From Tildeniella nuda ZEHNDER 1965/U140 (GTDB taxonomy: Bacteria > Cyanobacteriota > Cyanobacteriia > Leptolyngbyales > Leptolyngbyaceae): a DNA stretch of 64,000 bases. The stretch covers positions 1-64,000 of the forward strand of contig JAHHIG010000017.1 in assembly GCA_019358895.1 (NCBI GenBank). Direction: 5' to 3'. Below the pieces are notes generated by a model. That model saw nothing but the letters and a program-made list of their open reading frames with translations, had not been told where the DNA came from and did not search any database. A program made the translations under genes and the position numbers. Of this stretch, positions 55,970 through 64,000 are shown piece after piece (position 1 is the first letter of the stretch; each line of letters starts with the position of its first letter).

Positions 55970-57334
55970 ATGTCTACATTACTGGTTAAAAACATTCACA
56001 CCCTGGTCACGATGGATGCGGCGCGGCGAGAGCTTCACAATGGCGCACTGCTGGTACGAGATCATGTCATTGAGCAAGTGGGAACCACCGATGAATTGCC
56101 TCAAACTGCCGATGATGTCTTGGATTTGCAGGGTCGGCATGTGGTACTACCTGGGCTGGTCAACACCCATCATCACTTCTACCAAACATTGACGCGAGTG
56201 GTTCCAGCGGCACAAGACTGTAGCTTGTTTAACTGGTTGCAAACGCTGTATCCCATCTGGGCAAAGCTCACGTCAGACGGGGTTTACATTAGCGCTCAAA
56301 TGGCAGCAGCAGAGTTGATGCTATCGGGCTGCACCACTGCCAGCGATCACCTCTATCTTTATCCCAATGACTGCACGTTGGATGATGAGATTGAAGCGAT
56401 TCGGGCGATCGGGCTACGGTTTCATGCCAGTCGTGGCAGCATGAGCGTGGGCGAAAGTCTGGGAGGACTACCGCCCGATTCACTGGTAGAAAAAGAAGCC
56501 GACATTCTCAAAGATTCTCAGCGGTTGATTGAGCATTATCACGACAACTCGCGTCACTCCATGCTGAGGCTGACGCTTGCCCCGTGTTCGCCATTCAGCG
56601 TGTCGCCGGATCTCATGCGTGAGTCGGCAACGTTGGCGCGATCGTATCCCGGTGTGCGACTGCATACTCATCTAGCAGAAAACAAGTCTGATGTTACTTA
56701 CAGCCTGGAAAACTTCGGCATGATTCCCGGTGACTTTGCAGAATCGGTCGGTTGGTTGGGTGAAGATGTGTGGCACGCCCATTGCGTTCAGCTCAGCGAT
56801 GATTCCATTCAAAAATTTGGCAGAACGGGTACTGGTGTTGCCCATTGTCCCTGTAGCAACATGCGCCTTGCCAGTGGCATCGCGCCGATCCGCAAGCTGT
56901 TGGATCACAATGTCCCAGTCGGTATTGGTGTCGATGGCTCTGCGTCTAATGACACGAGTAATTTGCTGCAAGAAGCCCGCATTGCGTTTCTTTTAGCCCG
57001 TGTCCGTGACTGCGACCCAACGGTGATGTCAGCGAGAGAGATGTTAGAAGTAGCCACGCTGGGAGGTGCAAGAGTTTTGGGGCGCGATGATATTGGCGCG
57101 ATCGCCCCTGGTATGTCCGCCGATTTTATTGCGATTAATGTCGATCGTCACCCCTTTGCTGGTGCCCATCACGATATCGTCGCTGCACTCATTTTCTGTC
57201 AGGTAGATACGGTCGATTACAGCTTTATTCATGGAAAAAAGGTGGTCGATCGAGGACAACTGACTACTATTGAGTTGCCGAGCTTAGTCGAAAAGCATAA
57301 CCAATTGGCATATCAATTATTAAACGCTGTATAG
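55970..57334 (+). CDS. Amidohydrolase, 8-oxoguanine deaminase-like
   Basis: The ATG at 55970 gives 454 residues (a TTG at 55964 is in frame). The TIM-barrel deaminase motifs are complete: VNTHHHFYQTLTR for the HxH metal pair, RLHTHLAENKSDV, VWHAHCVQLSD with another metal His, and GVGVDGSASND-like GIGVDGSASNDTSNL with the metal Asp. ADFIAINVDR is the usual C-terminal strand. Relatives deaminate 8-oxoguanine or other purine/pterin-like compounds. Substrate cannot be fixed from sequence. The gene is alone, ahead of a duplicated repeat. Confidence 0.88.
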   Translation: MSTLLVKNIHTLVTMDAARRELHNGALLVRDHVIEQVGTTDELPQTADDVLDLQGRHVVLPGLVNTHHHFYQTLTRVVPAAQDCSLFNWLQTLYPIWAKLTSDGVYISAQMAAAELMLSGCTTASDHLYLYPNDCTLDDEIEAIRAIGLRFHASRGSMSVGESLGGLPPDSLVEKEADILKDSQRLIEHYHDNSRHSMLRLTLAPCSPFSVSPDLMRESATLARSYPGVRLHTHLAENKSDVTYSLENFGMIPGDFAESVGWLGEDVWHAHCVQLSDDSIQKFGRTGTGVAHCPCSNMRLASGIAPIRKLLDHNVPVGIGVDGSASNDTSNLLQEARIAFLLARVRDCDPTVMSAREMLEVATLGGARVLGRDDIGAIAPGMSADFIAINVDRHPFAGAHHDIVAALIFCQVDTVDYSFIHGKKVVDRGQLTTIELPSLVEKHNQLAYQLLNAV

Positions 57335-57338
57335 GGAG

Positions 57339-57590
57339 GAGAAAATAAATGACTAAAGTAGCATGGGCAAAGCTCTGCATGCCCATGCATGTTGGCTCAC
57401 AGCAATGGGCACGGGCAAAGGATTTTGCCCATCCTACGACTAACGCAACACTAAGCGCTTTTAAAGGCTCCCATTGCTCCAAGAGAAAATAAATGACTAA
57501 AGTAGCATGGGCAAAGCTCTGCGTGCCCATGCATGTTGGCTCACAGCAATGGGCACGGGCAAGATCCTTTGCCCATCCTACGACTAACGC
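57339..57590. repeat. Tandem pair of 108-bp repeats
   Basis: Copies at 57339-57446 and 57483-57590 are nearly identical and begin GAGAAAATAAATGACTAAAG. They are separated by a 36-bp spacer, so the period is 144 bp. Each contains GCATGGGCA..TGCCCATGC and GGGCAAA..TTTGCCC inverted repeats. The pair fills the space between the amidohydrolase and the converging membrane-protein gene. Confidence 0.8.
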
Positions 57591-58343
57591 TTATTGCTGT
57601 TCAATCCTAGTTCGGTGCTTTGGTGGCACTCTAATGCAATGAGGGTCAAGGAAATCGATTAAATCGATTAGCTTACTATGAATCAATATGAGTCTGTTCA
57701 AATCAACCTTTGGCGCATTTGCCATCAGGTCAATATCGTCTCTCAGTTTTGCAAACCAACGCGCAAATTCTGGATCGCTCATCTTCTTCACAAACGTTGC
57801 ATAACCGATGCAGTCGTATCCAATCACTTCACTGTTGGAACGAGGAATCGTCATGATTTCCCCGATCGCGCGCTGTTCTCCATTAAACAGTCGGAAGTTA
57901 TCTCCGAGTGTATCCCGTCCAAATGCTTGATTAATGCTGGCTAAGAGTTCACTCAGGCGACGATTCAGTTCTAGATCACCCAAATCCAAAAACTGAATTT
58001 CTCGGCGTAGAATTTCTACCCAGCCAAGATACTCCGCTACAACATAAAGGGTGTTGTAAAGTGCATAACTCTGGGTGGAGGGTGACTCATGGTAGAAACG
58101 CTCCAAAAACCTCTTTTGATGAATATTGTAAAGGCGGCTCTGAAGATCAATGGCTGAACGCAATAAGGGATCTCGATACTTAGACATCAAAGTAGCCGTC
58201 TGAGCTTCACGCGATTCGGCTTCACGTTGCTTCATGAGTCGGTCAGTTAATCGGGCAAGGCGAGTTTGACCGTAGAGACTGATGGCTGCGCTAACAACTG
58301 CGACAATCGCAGCAATTGTTGCAGTGATGACTTCAGGCTTCAT
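57591..58343 (-). CDS. N-terminally anchored hypothetical, coupled to debranching enzyme
   Basis: The ATG at 58343 overlaps the upstream stop by four bases (ATGA), giving 250 residues. The frame from 58367 adds eight. MKPEVITATIAAIVAVVSAAISLYG is one hydrophobic helix, shown split: TIAAIVAVVSAAISLY. It is followed by a cytosolic helical region (RLARLTDRLMKQREAESRE) and YRDPLLRSAIDLQSRLYN, LYVVAEYLGWVEILRREIQFL. This pattern occurs in small bacterial hypotheticals with an anchor and a four-helix body. No function is recognised. The overlap suggests it is made together with the glycosidase. Confidence 0.75.
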   Translation of the reverse strand: MKPEVITATIAAIVAVVSAAISLYGQTRLARLTDRLMKQREAESREAQTATLMSKYRDPLLRSAIDLQSRLYNIHQKRFLERFYHESPSTQSYALYNTLYVVAEYLGWVEILRREIQFLDLGDLELNRRLSELLASINQAFGRDTLGDNFRLFNGEQRAIGEIMTIPRSNSEVIGYDCIGYATFVKKMSDPEFARWFAKLRDDIDLMANAPKVDLNRLILIHSKLIDLIDFLDPHCIRVPPKHRTRIEQQ

Positions 58344-60334
58344 CGCTCTACCTCCGTTGCCAACCATGCACGCAGCACCTCAGCGATCGTCCACGCCTGA
58401 GCAACACAGCCCTCTGGCTTCATGGGTGCATCGCCGTCAAAGATTTCGCTTAAGCTACCAACGCCGTGGGTGTAGAACTGACTTGCCATCGGTTCCAGAA
58501 ATTGACGTGCCTTGACTGGATCGCCGTACACTCTCAGATGCGCCAAGACAAAGGGTCCGATGAGCCATCCCCAAACGGTGCCTTGATGATAGGCTCCGTC
58601 GCGCTGAAGCGGATCGCCGCCATAGCTACCCTGGTAGTCGGGGTGGTTTGGATCGAGCGATCGCAGTCCGTGCGAGGTTAGTAATGCCTGTCCGCAAGCA
58701 TCCACCACGCCTTTTTGCTGAGCCGCTAATAGTGGGCTTTCAGGTAGGGAGACAGCAAAAAGCTGGTTAGGGCGCAGAGACGCATCATCGCCATTGGGAC
58801 TATCGAGGACATCGTAGCAATAGCCCAGGTCAGGATGCCAGAAGCGGGAGAAACGTGCCAGAACCCGGTCTGCCATTGCTTCGTATTCCTGATGGGGCTT
58901 ACCGATGGTGCGGGCAAGTTTGGCGATCGTCCGCAGCGCGTTGTACCACAGGGCGTTCACCTCAATGGGTTTGCCCGTGCGAGGCGTGACGACCCAATCG
59001 TCCACTTTGGCATCCATCCAGGTCAACTGCACCCCGGTTTCGCCTGCATACAGCAGCCCGTCGGCAGGGTCGAGGTGAATGTTGTAGCGAGTCCCGCGAC
59101 AGTGCCAGTCCACAATGTCTGCCAGCACGGGAAAGAGGTCTTGCACCAGATCATCATCTTCGGTCACGCCGTAGTAAGCGCGGACAGCCTCAAAGAACCA
59201 TAGCGTGGCATCGACGGTGTTGTATTCTGGCAGTTCGCCTGCATCGGGAAAGCGATTGGGAATCATGCCCTGACTGACATGACGGGCATAGGTACGCAGA
59301 ATCGATCGCGCAATTTCAGGACGACCTGTTGCCAGGGTGAGTCCGGGGAGACTAATCATCGTGTCGCGCCCCCAATCGCTAAACCAGGGATAGCCCGCGA
59401 TGATCGTTTTGCCGTGGGGTTCTTCAGGGGTCGATCGCTGCACAATGAACTGATCTGCCGCCAGTACTAGCTGATTTGCAAATGCGGGAATCTCTCTGTG
59501 ATCGACAGGACGATTGCTATGCCACAAGCTCAGCAGCTTATGCTCATAGGCATGGCGCACTTTCAGTGCCGTTTCGCCGTCGCGTTCTAGCTTGCGCTCG
59601 GTGCTGGCAACCAGCGTCAGGGATTCTCCTGGCTGCAAGGTGGCTTGAAAGGTTGCGGCGTGGAGGTGGTCATCGCGATCGTTCAAGCCGCGATCGTGCT
59701 CAGCGCTTAGCCCAAAGTCGTAGTACCAATCGTGAGCCGCAGTTGCTTCGGCGCGATCGCTGGTGAGGTGAAGCTGTATCGCCTCTGGATAGGCAGACAC
59801 ATATACGCCGTGCTCTTCTGGCACGATGGTCATACGCCAGCCGTTGCCCTGCGTATTGCTGTGATGATCGCGGTAGTTTACCATCGCTTTGAGCGTTAGC
59901 ATCAGCGGCTGAGTTGCTCGTACCAAACGGTAATAGATGTAGGTGGTGTTGGCACCCGGTTGCATCCACACGCGCTTTTCAATCAGTGCATCAGCACATG
60001 CATAGCGCCAGACGGGAATACTGCTCTCCAGCGCAAACCGTTCCAGGTGTCGATAGCCGTGAGGACCAACCGTGCCATCTGCCCAACGATTGGTATGGAG
60101 AGGATAGAAGCGATCGCCGTACAGTGCGGTGTCATCCAGCTTGGACAGCATTAGCGTGCGTCCCAGGGGAGGTTGCAGCGCTGCGACCAGTAAGCCGTGA
60201 TAGCGCCGAGTTAGCAAGCCTGCCACTGTACCCGATGCATAGCCACCCGTCCCATTGGTGACCAGCCACTCTCTTGCTTGTCCCTGCTCAAAGTCGCCGC
60301 AGACTTCGCGCCCGAAGTGAATCCCCATTGGCAT
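58340..60334 (-). CDS. Amylo-alpha-1,6-glucosidase / glycogen debranching-type enzyme
   Basis: The ATG at 60334 has GGGAGAGG just upstream and gives 664 residues; the frame from 60367 adds eleven. An N-terminal GDE domain (WLVTNGTGGYASGTVAGLL, then TRRYHGLLVAAL) is followed by the (alpha/alpha)6 barrel with AGYPWFSDWGRDTMISLPGL (catalytic acid region), FPDAGELPEYNTVDATLWFF and GTVWGWLIGPFVLAHL. It should hydrolyse alpha-1,6 branches in glycogen or related alpha-glucans. It overlaps the downstream membrane-anchored gene by four bases. Confidence 0.92.
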   Translation of the reverse strand: MPMGIHFGREVCGDFEQGQAREWLVTNGTGGYASGTVAGLLTRRYHGLLVAALQPPLGRTLMLSKLDDTALYGDRFYPLHTNRWADGTVGPHGYRHLERFALESSIPVWRYACADALIEKRVWMQPGANTTYIYYRLVRATQPLMLTLKAMVNYRDHHSNTQGNGWRMTIVPEEHGVYVSAYPEAIQLHLTSDRAEATAAHDWYYDFGLSAEHDRGLNDRDDHLHAATFQATLQPGESLTLVASTERKLERDGETALKVRHAYEHKLLSLWHSNRPVDHREIPAFANQLVLAADQFIVQRSTPEEPHGKTIIAGYPWFSDWGRDTMISLPGLTLATGRPEIARSILRTYARHVSQGMIPNRFPDAGELPEYNTVDATLWFFEAVRAYYGVTEDDDLVQDLFPVLADIVDWHCRGTRYNIHLDPADGLLYAGETGVQLTWMDAKVDDWVVTPRTGKPIEVNALWYNALRTIAKLARTIGKPHQEYEAMADRVLARFSRFWHPDLGYCYDVLDSPNGDDASLRPNQLFAVSLPESPLLAAQQKGVVDACGQALLTSHGLRSLDPNHPDYQGSYGGDPLQRDGAYHQGTVWGWLIGPFVLAHLRVYGDPVKARQFLEPMASQFYTHGVGSLSEIFDGDAPMKPEGCVAQAWTIAEVLRAWLATEVER

Positions 60335-60541
60335 AACTGCCTCTCCCTTGAAGTCTCCATCGCCCATTTTGCCTTATGCGATCGACGATCGCGGCACGAT
60401 CGCCACACTGACACCAAACTTTAGATCGCTACGTGAGAGCAGCGGCGTGAAGCAATGAGAATAAAACCCTTAATTTTTTCTCAGTCCAGGTGTAGAGTAG
60501 GGCTTGATTCAAACTGGATTAAAGAGAGAGGACGTGGAACG

Positions 60542-60919
60542 ATGATCAAAATTCCGGTTAAGCATGAGCTGGTTCTGGTTGCGCTGGCGATCGCGTTAGC
60601 CTTCTGCATTCATTTTCTTCAGGCAACGCCAGCCCTTTCGGCTACCGAAACGATTGCCACTGAAACAATTAGTCAGCCAGAAGCATCGCTGGTAGAACTG
60701 AGTCCTGGAGCGATCGCCACTGCCGCACAACCCCCCAAGCTAGTACCAGCCGTACTGGGCGGCAAGCAAGTCTACGTGTTGTACAGCACACAACCAAATG
60801 ATGTCATCCTTGTGCGCTGCTACCCCACCTATCAACCGTCTCTGGACGTAAAACCGATGGGCGGGCAACCAAACCAGAAGCAAGGCACACTGACGTGTAA
60901 GTCGGGTAGTGAGATGTAG
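60542..60919 (+). CDS. Small exported protein of unknown function
   Basis: The ATG at 60542 follows AGAGAGAGGACG and gives 125 residues; a frame from 60455 adds 29. LVLVALAIALAFCIHFLQATPALS is a signal or anchor, shown in part: VALAIALAFCIHFL. The mature part is short, with SATETIATETIS then VLGGKQVYVLYSTQPNDVILVRC and a second Cys in GTLTCKSGSEM, allowing one disulfide. No family is recognised. The gene is divergent from the debranching enzyme. Confidence 0.65.
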   Translation: MIKIPVKHELVLVALAIALAFCIHFLQATPALSATETIATETISQPEASLVELSPGAIATAAQPPKLVPAVLGGKQVYVLYSTQPNDVILVRCYPTYQPSLDVKPMGGQPNQKQGTLTCKSGSEM

Positions 60920-61018
60920 GAAGGAGCCGTTAGTCATCAGCACGAGGTGCGACGATTCCCAAGCGATCGTCTCCGTGCTGTTTGAGCGCCTGACAACTAT
61001 AAGAGGCTGATTTATCTG

Positions 61019-61121
61019 TAGGACTTACGCATAAGGTGTTTAGATCCCCGACTTCTGATTAAAACTCAGTCACAAAAGCCTAACCCCATCGGAGAAGTCG
61101 GGGATCTTTGCGTAAGTTCTA
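61019..61121. mobile_element. MITE-like palindromic element, TAGGACTTACGCA ends, second core
   Basis: The ends TAGGACTTACGCA and TGCGTAAGTTCTA match those of the element at 8146 with one mismatch. The core is a different hairpin, GATCCCCGACTTCT (61043-61056) with AGAAGTCGGGGATC (61093-61106), equal to the stand-alone repeat at 8331. ATCTGTA occurs at 61014-61020 and 61122-61128, consistent with a target duplication. No coding capacity is seen. Confidence 0.75.
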
Positions 61122-61135
61122 ATCTGTACAGAGAA

Positions 61136-62569
61136 TCAGAGTTTGCAGACCTCTGATCCCCTATCAGCTTTAAAAGCTTCGCTAAGTCCTCTTGACTTTT
61201 CCTCTTGTTGAAGCTTCCGCATCGCCTCAGGCTGGTATCCCAGTTTTTCTAGCGCATAGGCTGCACCGAGAATTGAGCGTTGGTCTTTCAAGAGGGGAAT
61301 GAGTTGTGGGATGGCAGTTTTCGCTGGCGCACCCATGTCTCCTAACGCATAAGCTGCACTACTGCGAACATTTGAGTCTGGATCTTTCAAGAGGGGCATG
61401 AGTTGTGGGATGGCAACGCTCGCTGACGCGCCCATTTGTCGTAAGGCATAAACTGCATTGCTGCGGACGTAAGGGTTTGGAGCTTTTAGAAGGGGAATGA
61501 GCCGCGGCATTGCTGCCTTGCCCATCTTCCCCAGCGTACTGGCTGCCTTGATAGAGGCAAAAACTCCATAGGGGTATTTGGGATTTTTTAACAGAGAAAT
61601 GAGTTGCGGGATGGCAACGTTCGCTGCCTCTCCCATCAGCCCCAATGCTTCAGCGGCACTGCCACGGACATCTGGAGCTGAATCTTTCAGGAGCGGAATG
61701 AGCTGTGGAATGGCAACGTTTGCCGCTTCTCCCATCGCCCCCAATACTTTAGCTATGTCGCTGCGGACGATCGGGTCAGGATCTTTCAGGAGCGGCATAA
61801 GCTGTAGGATCGTCTCTTTTGCTGGTTTTCCGATCAGCCCTAATGCCTTAGCTGCGTTGCTGCGGACGTACGAGTCTGAATCTTTCAGCGAGAGAATGAG
61901 TGGTGGAATGGCAACGATCGCTGGTTCTCCTATCAGCCCCAATGCTTCAGCGGCACTGCGACGGGTGTATGGGTCTGGCTCTTTCAGGAGCGGAATGAGC
62001 TGTGGGATGGCATCTTTCGCTGGCGTGCCTATTTGACCCAATGCTTTAGCGGCATAGAAGTGGACACTTGAGTCTGAATCTTCCAGGAGCAGAGTGAGTT
62101 GTGGAACCACGTCTTTCGCTGAAGCACCCATTTTTCCCAATGCGTTAGCTGCTTCATCGCGCGTACCTGGGTTTGAATCTTTCAGGAGCAGAATGAGCTG
62201 TGGAATTGCGTCTTTCGCTGATGCGCCTATTTGTCCCAATGCTTTAGCGGCGTAGTAGCGGACAGTTACGTCTGAATCTTCCAGAAGCGGCATGAGCTGC
62301 GGCACCGCGTCTTTCGCTGACGTGCCCATTCTTTCCAACACTACCAGCAGTATATCTGCCTCACCAGTACGATCGCCCCGATTAGGGTTAGGGTTTTTGA
62401 GTCGCTCGATTAAAGCTGGAATGTCTTTGGATGTGCAAGGGTGTAAAGACGATGGTGGCGACTGTGCGATCGCGCGATCGACCGTTCCGATCACTAACGC
62501 ACCCCATAGCGTTCCGACCTTGAATATGCTCTGGAGCGATCGTGATGATTGGTCTAGGCGCTTTCTCAT
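61136..62569 (-). CDS. Exported HEAT-repeat protein
   Basis: The ATG at 62569 gives 477 residues; a frame from 62593 adds eight. A basic start and hydrophobic SIFKVGTLWGALVIGTV with a cleavage site near AIAQS form a signal peptide. About eleven HEAT/PBS-lyase-type units of 36-37 residues follow, typified by DAIPQLIPLLKDPDPYVRSN (composite) and AAKALGQIGASAK, forming an alpha solenoid. No catalytic lyase residues are seen, so this is a binding scaffold rather than a phycobilin lyase. The strong self-similarity of the repeats suggests recent internal duplication. Confidence 0.85.
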   Translation of the reverse strand: MRKRLDQSSRSLQSIFKVGTLWGALVIGTVDRAIAQSPPSSLHPCTSKDIPALIERLKNPNPNRGDRTGEADILLVVLERMGTSAKDAVPQLMPLLEDSDVTVRYYAAKALGQIGASAKDAIPQLILLLKDSNPGTRDEAANALGKMGASAKDVVPQLTLLLEDSDSSVHFYAAKALGQIGTPAKDAIPQLIPLLKEPDPYTRRSAAEALGLIGEPAIVAIPPLILSLKDSDSYVRSNAAKALGLIGKPAKETILQLMPLLKDPDPIVRSDIAKVLGAMGEAANVAIPQLIPLLKDSAPDVRGSAAEALGLMGEAANVAIPQLISLLKNPKYPYGVFASIKAASTLGKMGKAAMPRLIPLLKAPNPYVRSNAVYALRQMGASASVAIPQLMPLLKDPDSNVRSSAAYALGDMGAPAKTAIPQLIPLLKDQRSILGAAYALEKLGYQPEAMRKLQQEEKSRGLSEAFKADRGSEVCKL

Positions 62570-62646
62570 TGACTCATCGCCACGTTGCAGCAATCTAAAA
62601 CATTGCCATGATAGGGTAAATTCAGAGTTGCTGATCGAGTCAAATT

Positions 62647-63363
62647 ATGGTGCCTCAACTCAAGACAGCCGACGACTTACAAGTTATCTACCCAGACAGC
62701 GACGGCAAGCCAATGGCAGACAACACCAAACAGTTCCGCTGGATTGTGACTATTCAGCAGAATGTGGAGTGGTTGTTTGCGGACGATGCCAATGTTTTTG
62801 TGGCGGGTGACTTGCTCTGGTATCCCGTGGAGGGGAGTAACAAAATCTGTACCGCGCCAGATGTCATGGTGATTGTTGGCAGACCCAAGGGCGATCGTGG
62901 CTCCTATCAACAGTGGCGAGAAGATAATATTGCGCCCCAGGTTGTGTTCGAGATCCTCTCCCCTGGCAACACGCGCACCGAAATGGATAAGAAATTGGTA
63001 TTCTACAGCCGCTACGGTGTAGAAGAGTATTATCTATATGATCCCGATCGCAACGACTTGAGCGGTTGGCTGCGCAACGAAAATGGATTGGATGTGATCG
63101 ACCCAATCGGCGATTGGGTCAGTCCTCGACTCGGCATTCGGTTTGATACCGCTGGTGCCGTGCTGCGACTCCTCCGACCGGATGGGGAACCCTTCACTAG
63201 CTACACCGAGACGGCGAACCAGCTTCAACAGGCAAAAGAACGTGCCGAGCAAGAACAGCAACGTGCCGAGCAAGAACAGCAACGTGCCGAGCAAGAACAG
63301 CAACGTGCCGAGCGCCTTGCAGCACGGTTGAGAGCTGCTGGCATTGACCCAGATGAGGTCTAG
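62647..63363 (+). CDS. Uma2 family protein with coiled-coil tail
   Basis: The 238-residue protein has the Uma2 core: FRWIVTIQQNVEWLF, NKICTAPDVMVIVGRPKGDRG, NIAPQVVFEILSPGNTRTEMD and KKLVFYSRYGVEEYYLYDPD. The C-terminal part is an alpha-helical tail with RAEQEQQ repeated three times (DNA 63240-63310, 21-bp units), then RLAARLRAAGIDPDEV. The N-terminal part lacks the ExxG opening of shorter members. The tail units are the DNA-level repeat of the gene. It is divergent from the HEAT-repeat gene. Confidence 0.9.
   Translation: MVPQLKTADDLQVIYPDSDGKPMADNTKQFRWIVTIQQNVEWLFADDANVFVAGDLLWYPVEGSNKICTAPDVMVIVGRPKGDRGSYQQWREDNIAPQVVFEILSPGNTRTEMDKKLVFYSRYGVEEYYLYDPDRNDLSGWLRNENGLDVIDPIGDWVSPRLGIRFDTAGAVLRLLRPDGEPFTSYTETANQLQQAKERAEQEQQRAEQEQQRAEQEQQRAERLAARLRAAGIDPDEV
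63240..63312. repeat. 21-bp coding tandem repeat in Uma2 tail
   Basis: Three to four exact copies of a CGTGCCGAGCAAGAACAGCA-type unit encode RAEQEQQ heptads. The frame is preserved, so the helix can lengthen by 7 residues per copy. Confidence 0.85.
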
Positions 63364-63490
63364 AGGGGCAGACTAGCGTTCGGCTGACCTTACTCCATCC
63401 CTTCTCCAACTTCTGTGCCCGTTCTGACATGAATTGGTGACAATACACTGCATAATGATTGCTCAGTTCATTTATCCAACCGAGGCAGTC

Positions 63491-64000
63491 ATGGGTCGCG
63501 CCAAAAAAGTTGTACTGGCATATTCAGGCGGAGTCGATACGTCCGTCTGTATTCCCTATCTGATGCACGAATGGGGAGTCGAAGAGGTCATTACTCTCGC
63601 TGCTGACCTGGGGCAGGGCGATGAATTGGAACCCGTGCGTGAAAAAGCGCTCAAGTCGGGTGCCACTGTTTCGCTGGTGGCAGATGCGACAGCAGCCTTT
63701 GTCAAAGACTACGCGTTTCCAGCGATTCAGGCGAATGCACTGTACGAGAATCAGTATCCGCTTTCGACCGCGCTGGCACGACCGCTGATTGCCAAGCTGC
63801 TGGTGGATGCTGCCGCAGAGTACGGTGCTGATGCAGTGGCGCATGGCTGCACGGGGAAGGGGAATGACCAGGTGCGCTTTGATGTGGCGATCGCTGCCCT
63901 TAACCCAGATATCAAAGTGCTGACTCCCGCACGAGAATGGGGCATGAGTCGGGAGGAAACGATCGCCTATGGTGAGCGGTTTGGTATTGAATCGCCCGTG
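63491..64000 (+). CDS. argG: Argininosuccinate synthase, 5' part
   Basis: The ATG at 63491 opens [20 protein letters not shown], with the ATP-binding PP-motif [46 protein letters not shown] and [18 protein letters not shown] are all conserved, the last forming the citrulline and aspartate site. The enzyme condenses citrulline with aspartate in arginine synthesis. The gene runs off the right edge after 170 codons of an expected ~400. Its upstream gap of 127 bp is AT-rich. Confidence 0.97.
   Translation, partial: MGRAKKVVLAYSGGVDTSVCIPYLMHEWGVEEVITLAADLGQGDELEPVREKALKSGATVSLVADATAAFVKDYAFPAIQANALYENQYPLSTALARPLIAKLLVDAAAEYGADAVAHGCTGKGNDQVRFDVAIAALNPDIKVLTPAREWGMSREETIAYGERFGIESPV

Noticed and set aside
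57340-57530. Short ORFs starting ATGACTAAAG in the 108-bp repeats
   Set aside because: The two copies encode short unconserved products, and the repeated unit is palindromic, pointing to a structural repeat rather than genes.
62292-62810. 172-residue plus-strand ORF spanning the HEAT-repeat and Uma2 starts
   Set aside because: It crosses two well-supported divergent genes in the wrong frame and has no domain.

Overview
This window is chromosomal DNA from a cyanobacterium, probably a filamentous or Leptolyngbya-like lineage. The evidence is the psbD-psbC photosystem II pair at the left edge, a purD-nblS pair, NdhS, DUF4168 and DUF4087 proteins, a CYP110-like P450, very frequent HIP1-type GCGATCGC octamers, and heptamer tandem repeats typical of cyanobacterial intergenic DNA. 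No rRNA, tRNA or CRISPR array was recognised. The window is cut at both ends, inside psbD on the left and argG on the right.

Layout. 1-5.4 kb: psbD (3' end), psbC, an aspartate-type aminotransferase, a VOC protein, an exported protein of unknown function and a Uma2-type protein. 5.4-13 kb: an EVE-domain protein with a coiled-coil partner, a lone OppB-like permease, a 2-TM SLATT-like protein, a P450, a pentapeptide-repeat protein, small cyanobacterial hypotheticals and a Thr/Pro/Gly-rich exported protein. 13-25 kb: aspartate kinase, esterase, Uma2, glutaminase, an ABC exporter, a DedA pseudogene beside an intact DedA gene, ilvC and a TPR protein. 24.6-31.4 kb: purD, the NblS sensor kinase, ftsZ and ftsQ, and a DUF4168 protein. 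31.4-36.8 kb: a pentapeptide protein, a conserved hypothetical, ndhS, rodA and mrp. 35.9-39.9 kb: an unusual cluster of a ketosynthase III fused to a heme-oxygenase-like diiron domain, a membrane-anchored partner and a divergent Coq4-like protein. 40-43 kb: glmS, Uma2 and a small hypothetical. 43.2-54 kb: an accessory island of exported proteins with unknown function, including an FAD oxidoreductase-TPR fusion, an MscS channel, a lipase and a heptad-repeat gene with a decayed second copy. 54-64 kb: a second MscS channel, an 8-oxoguanine-deaminase-like amidohydrolase, a glycogen-debranching-type enzyme overlapping a membrane-anchored protein, an exported HEAT-repeat protein, Uma2 and argG.

Most core genes stand alone or in short pairs. 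Several metabolic genes feed amino-acid or nucleotide synthesis (lysC, ilvC, argG, purD, glsA, glmS), and ftsQ, ftsZ and rodA form a loosely grouped division and shape set. The intergenic DNA is rich in small mobile-looking palindromic elements, two families of which are flanked by direct repeats. It also carries GC-skewed low-complexity repeats. The same low-complexity sequence has entered three coding regions in frame: lysC, glmS and the ketosynthase-diiron fusion.

The best candidate for an undescribed system is the 35.9-39.9 kb cluster. The ketosynthase keeps a Cys-His-Asn triad, the diiron domain keeps an H-x3-D-x2-H motif, and the Coq4-like protein keeps its full HDxxH-x11-E motif. The divergent promoter between them carries a perfect 12-bp inverted repeat.
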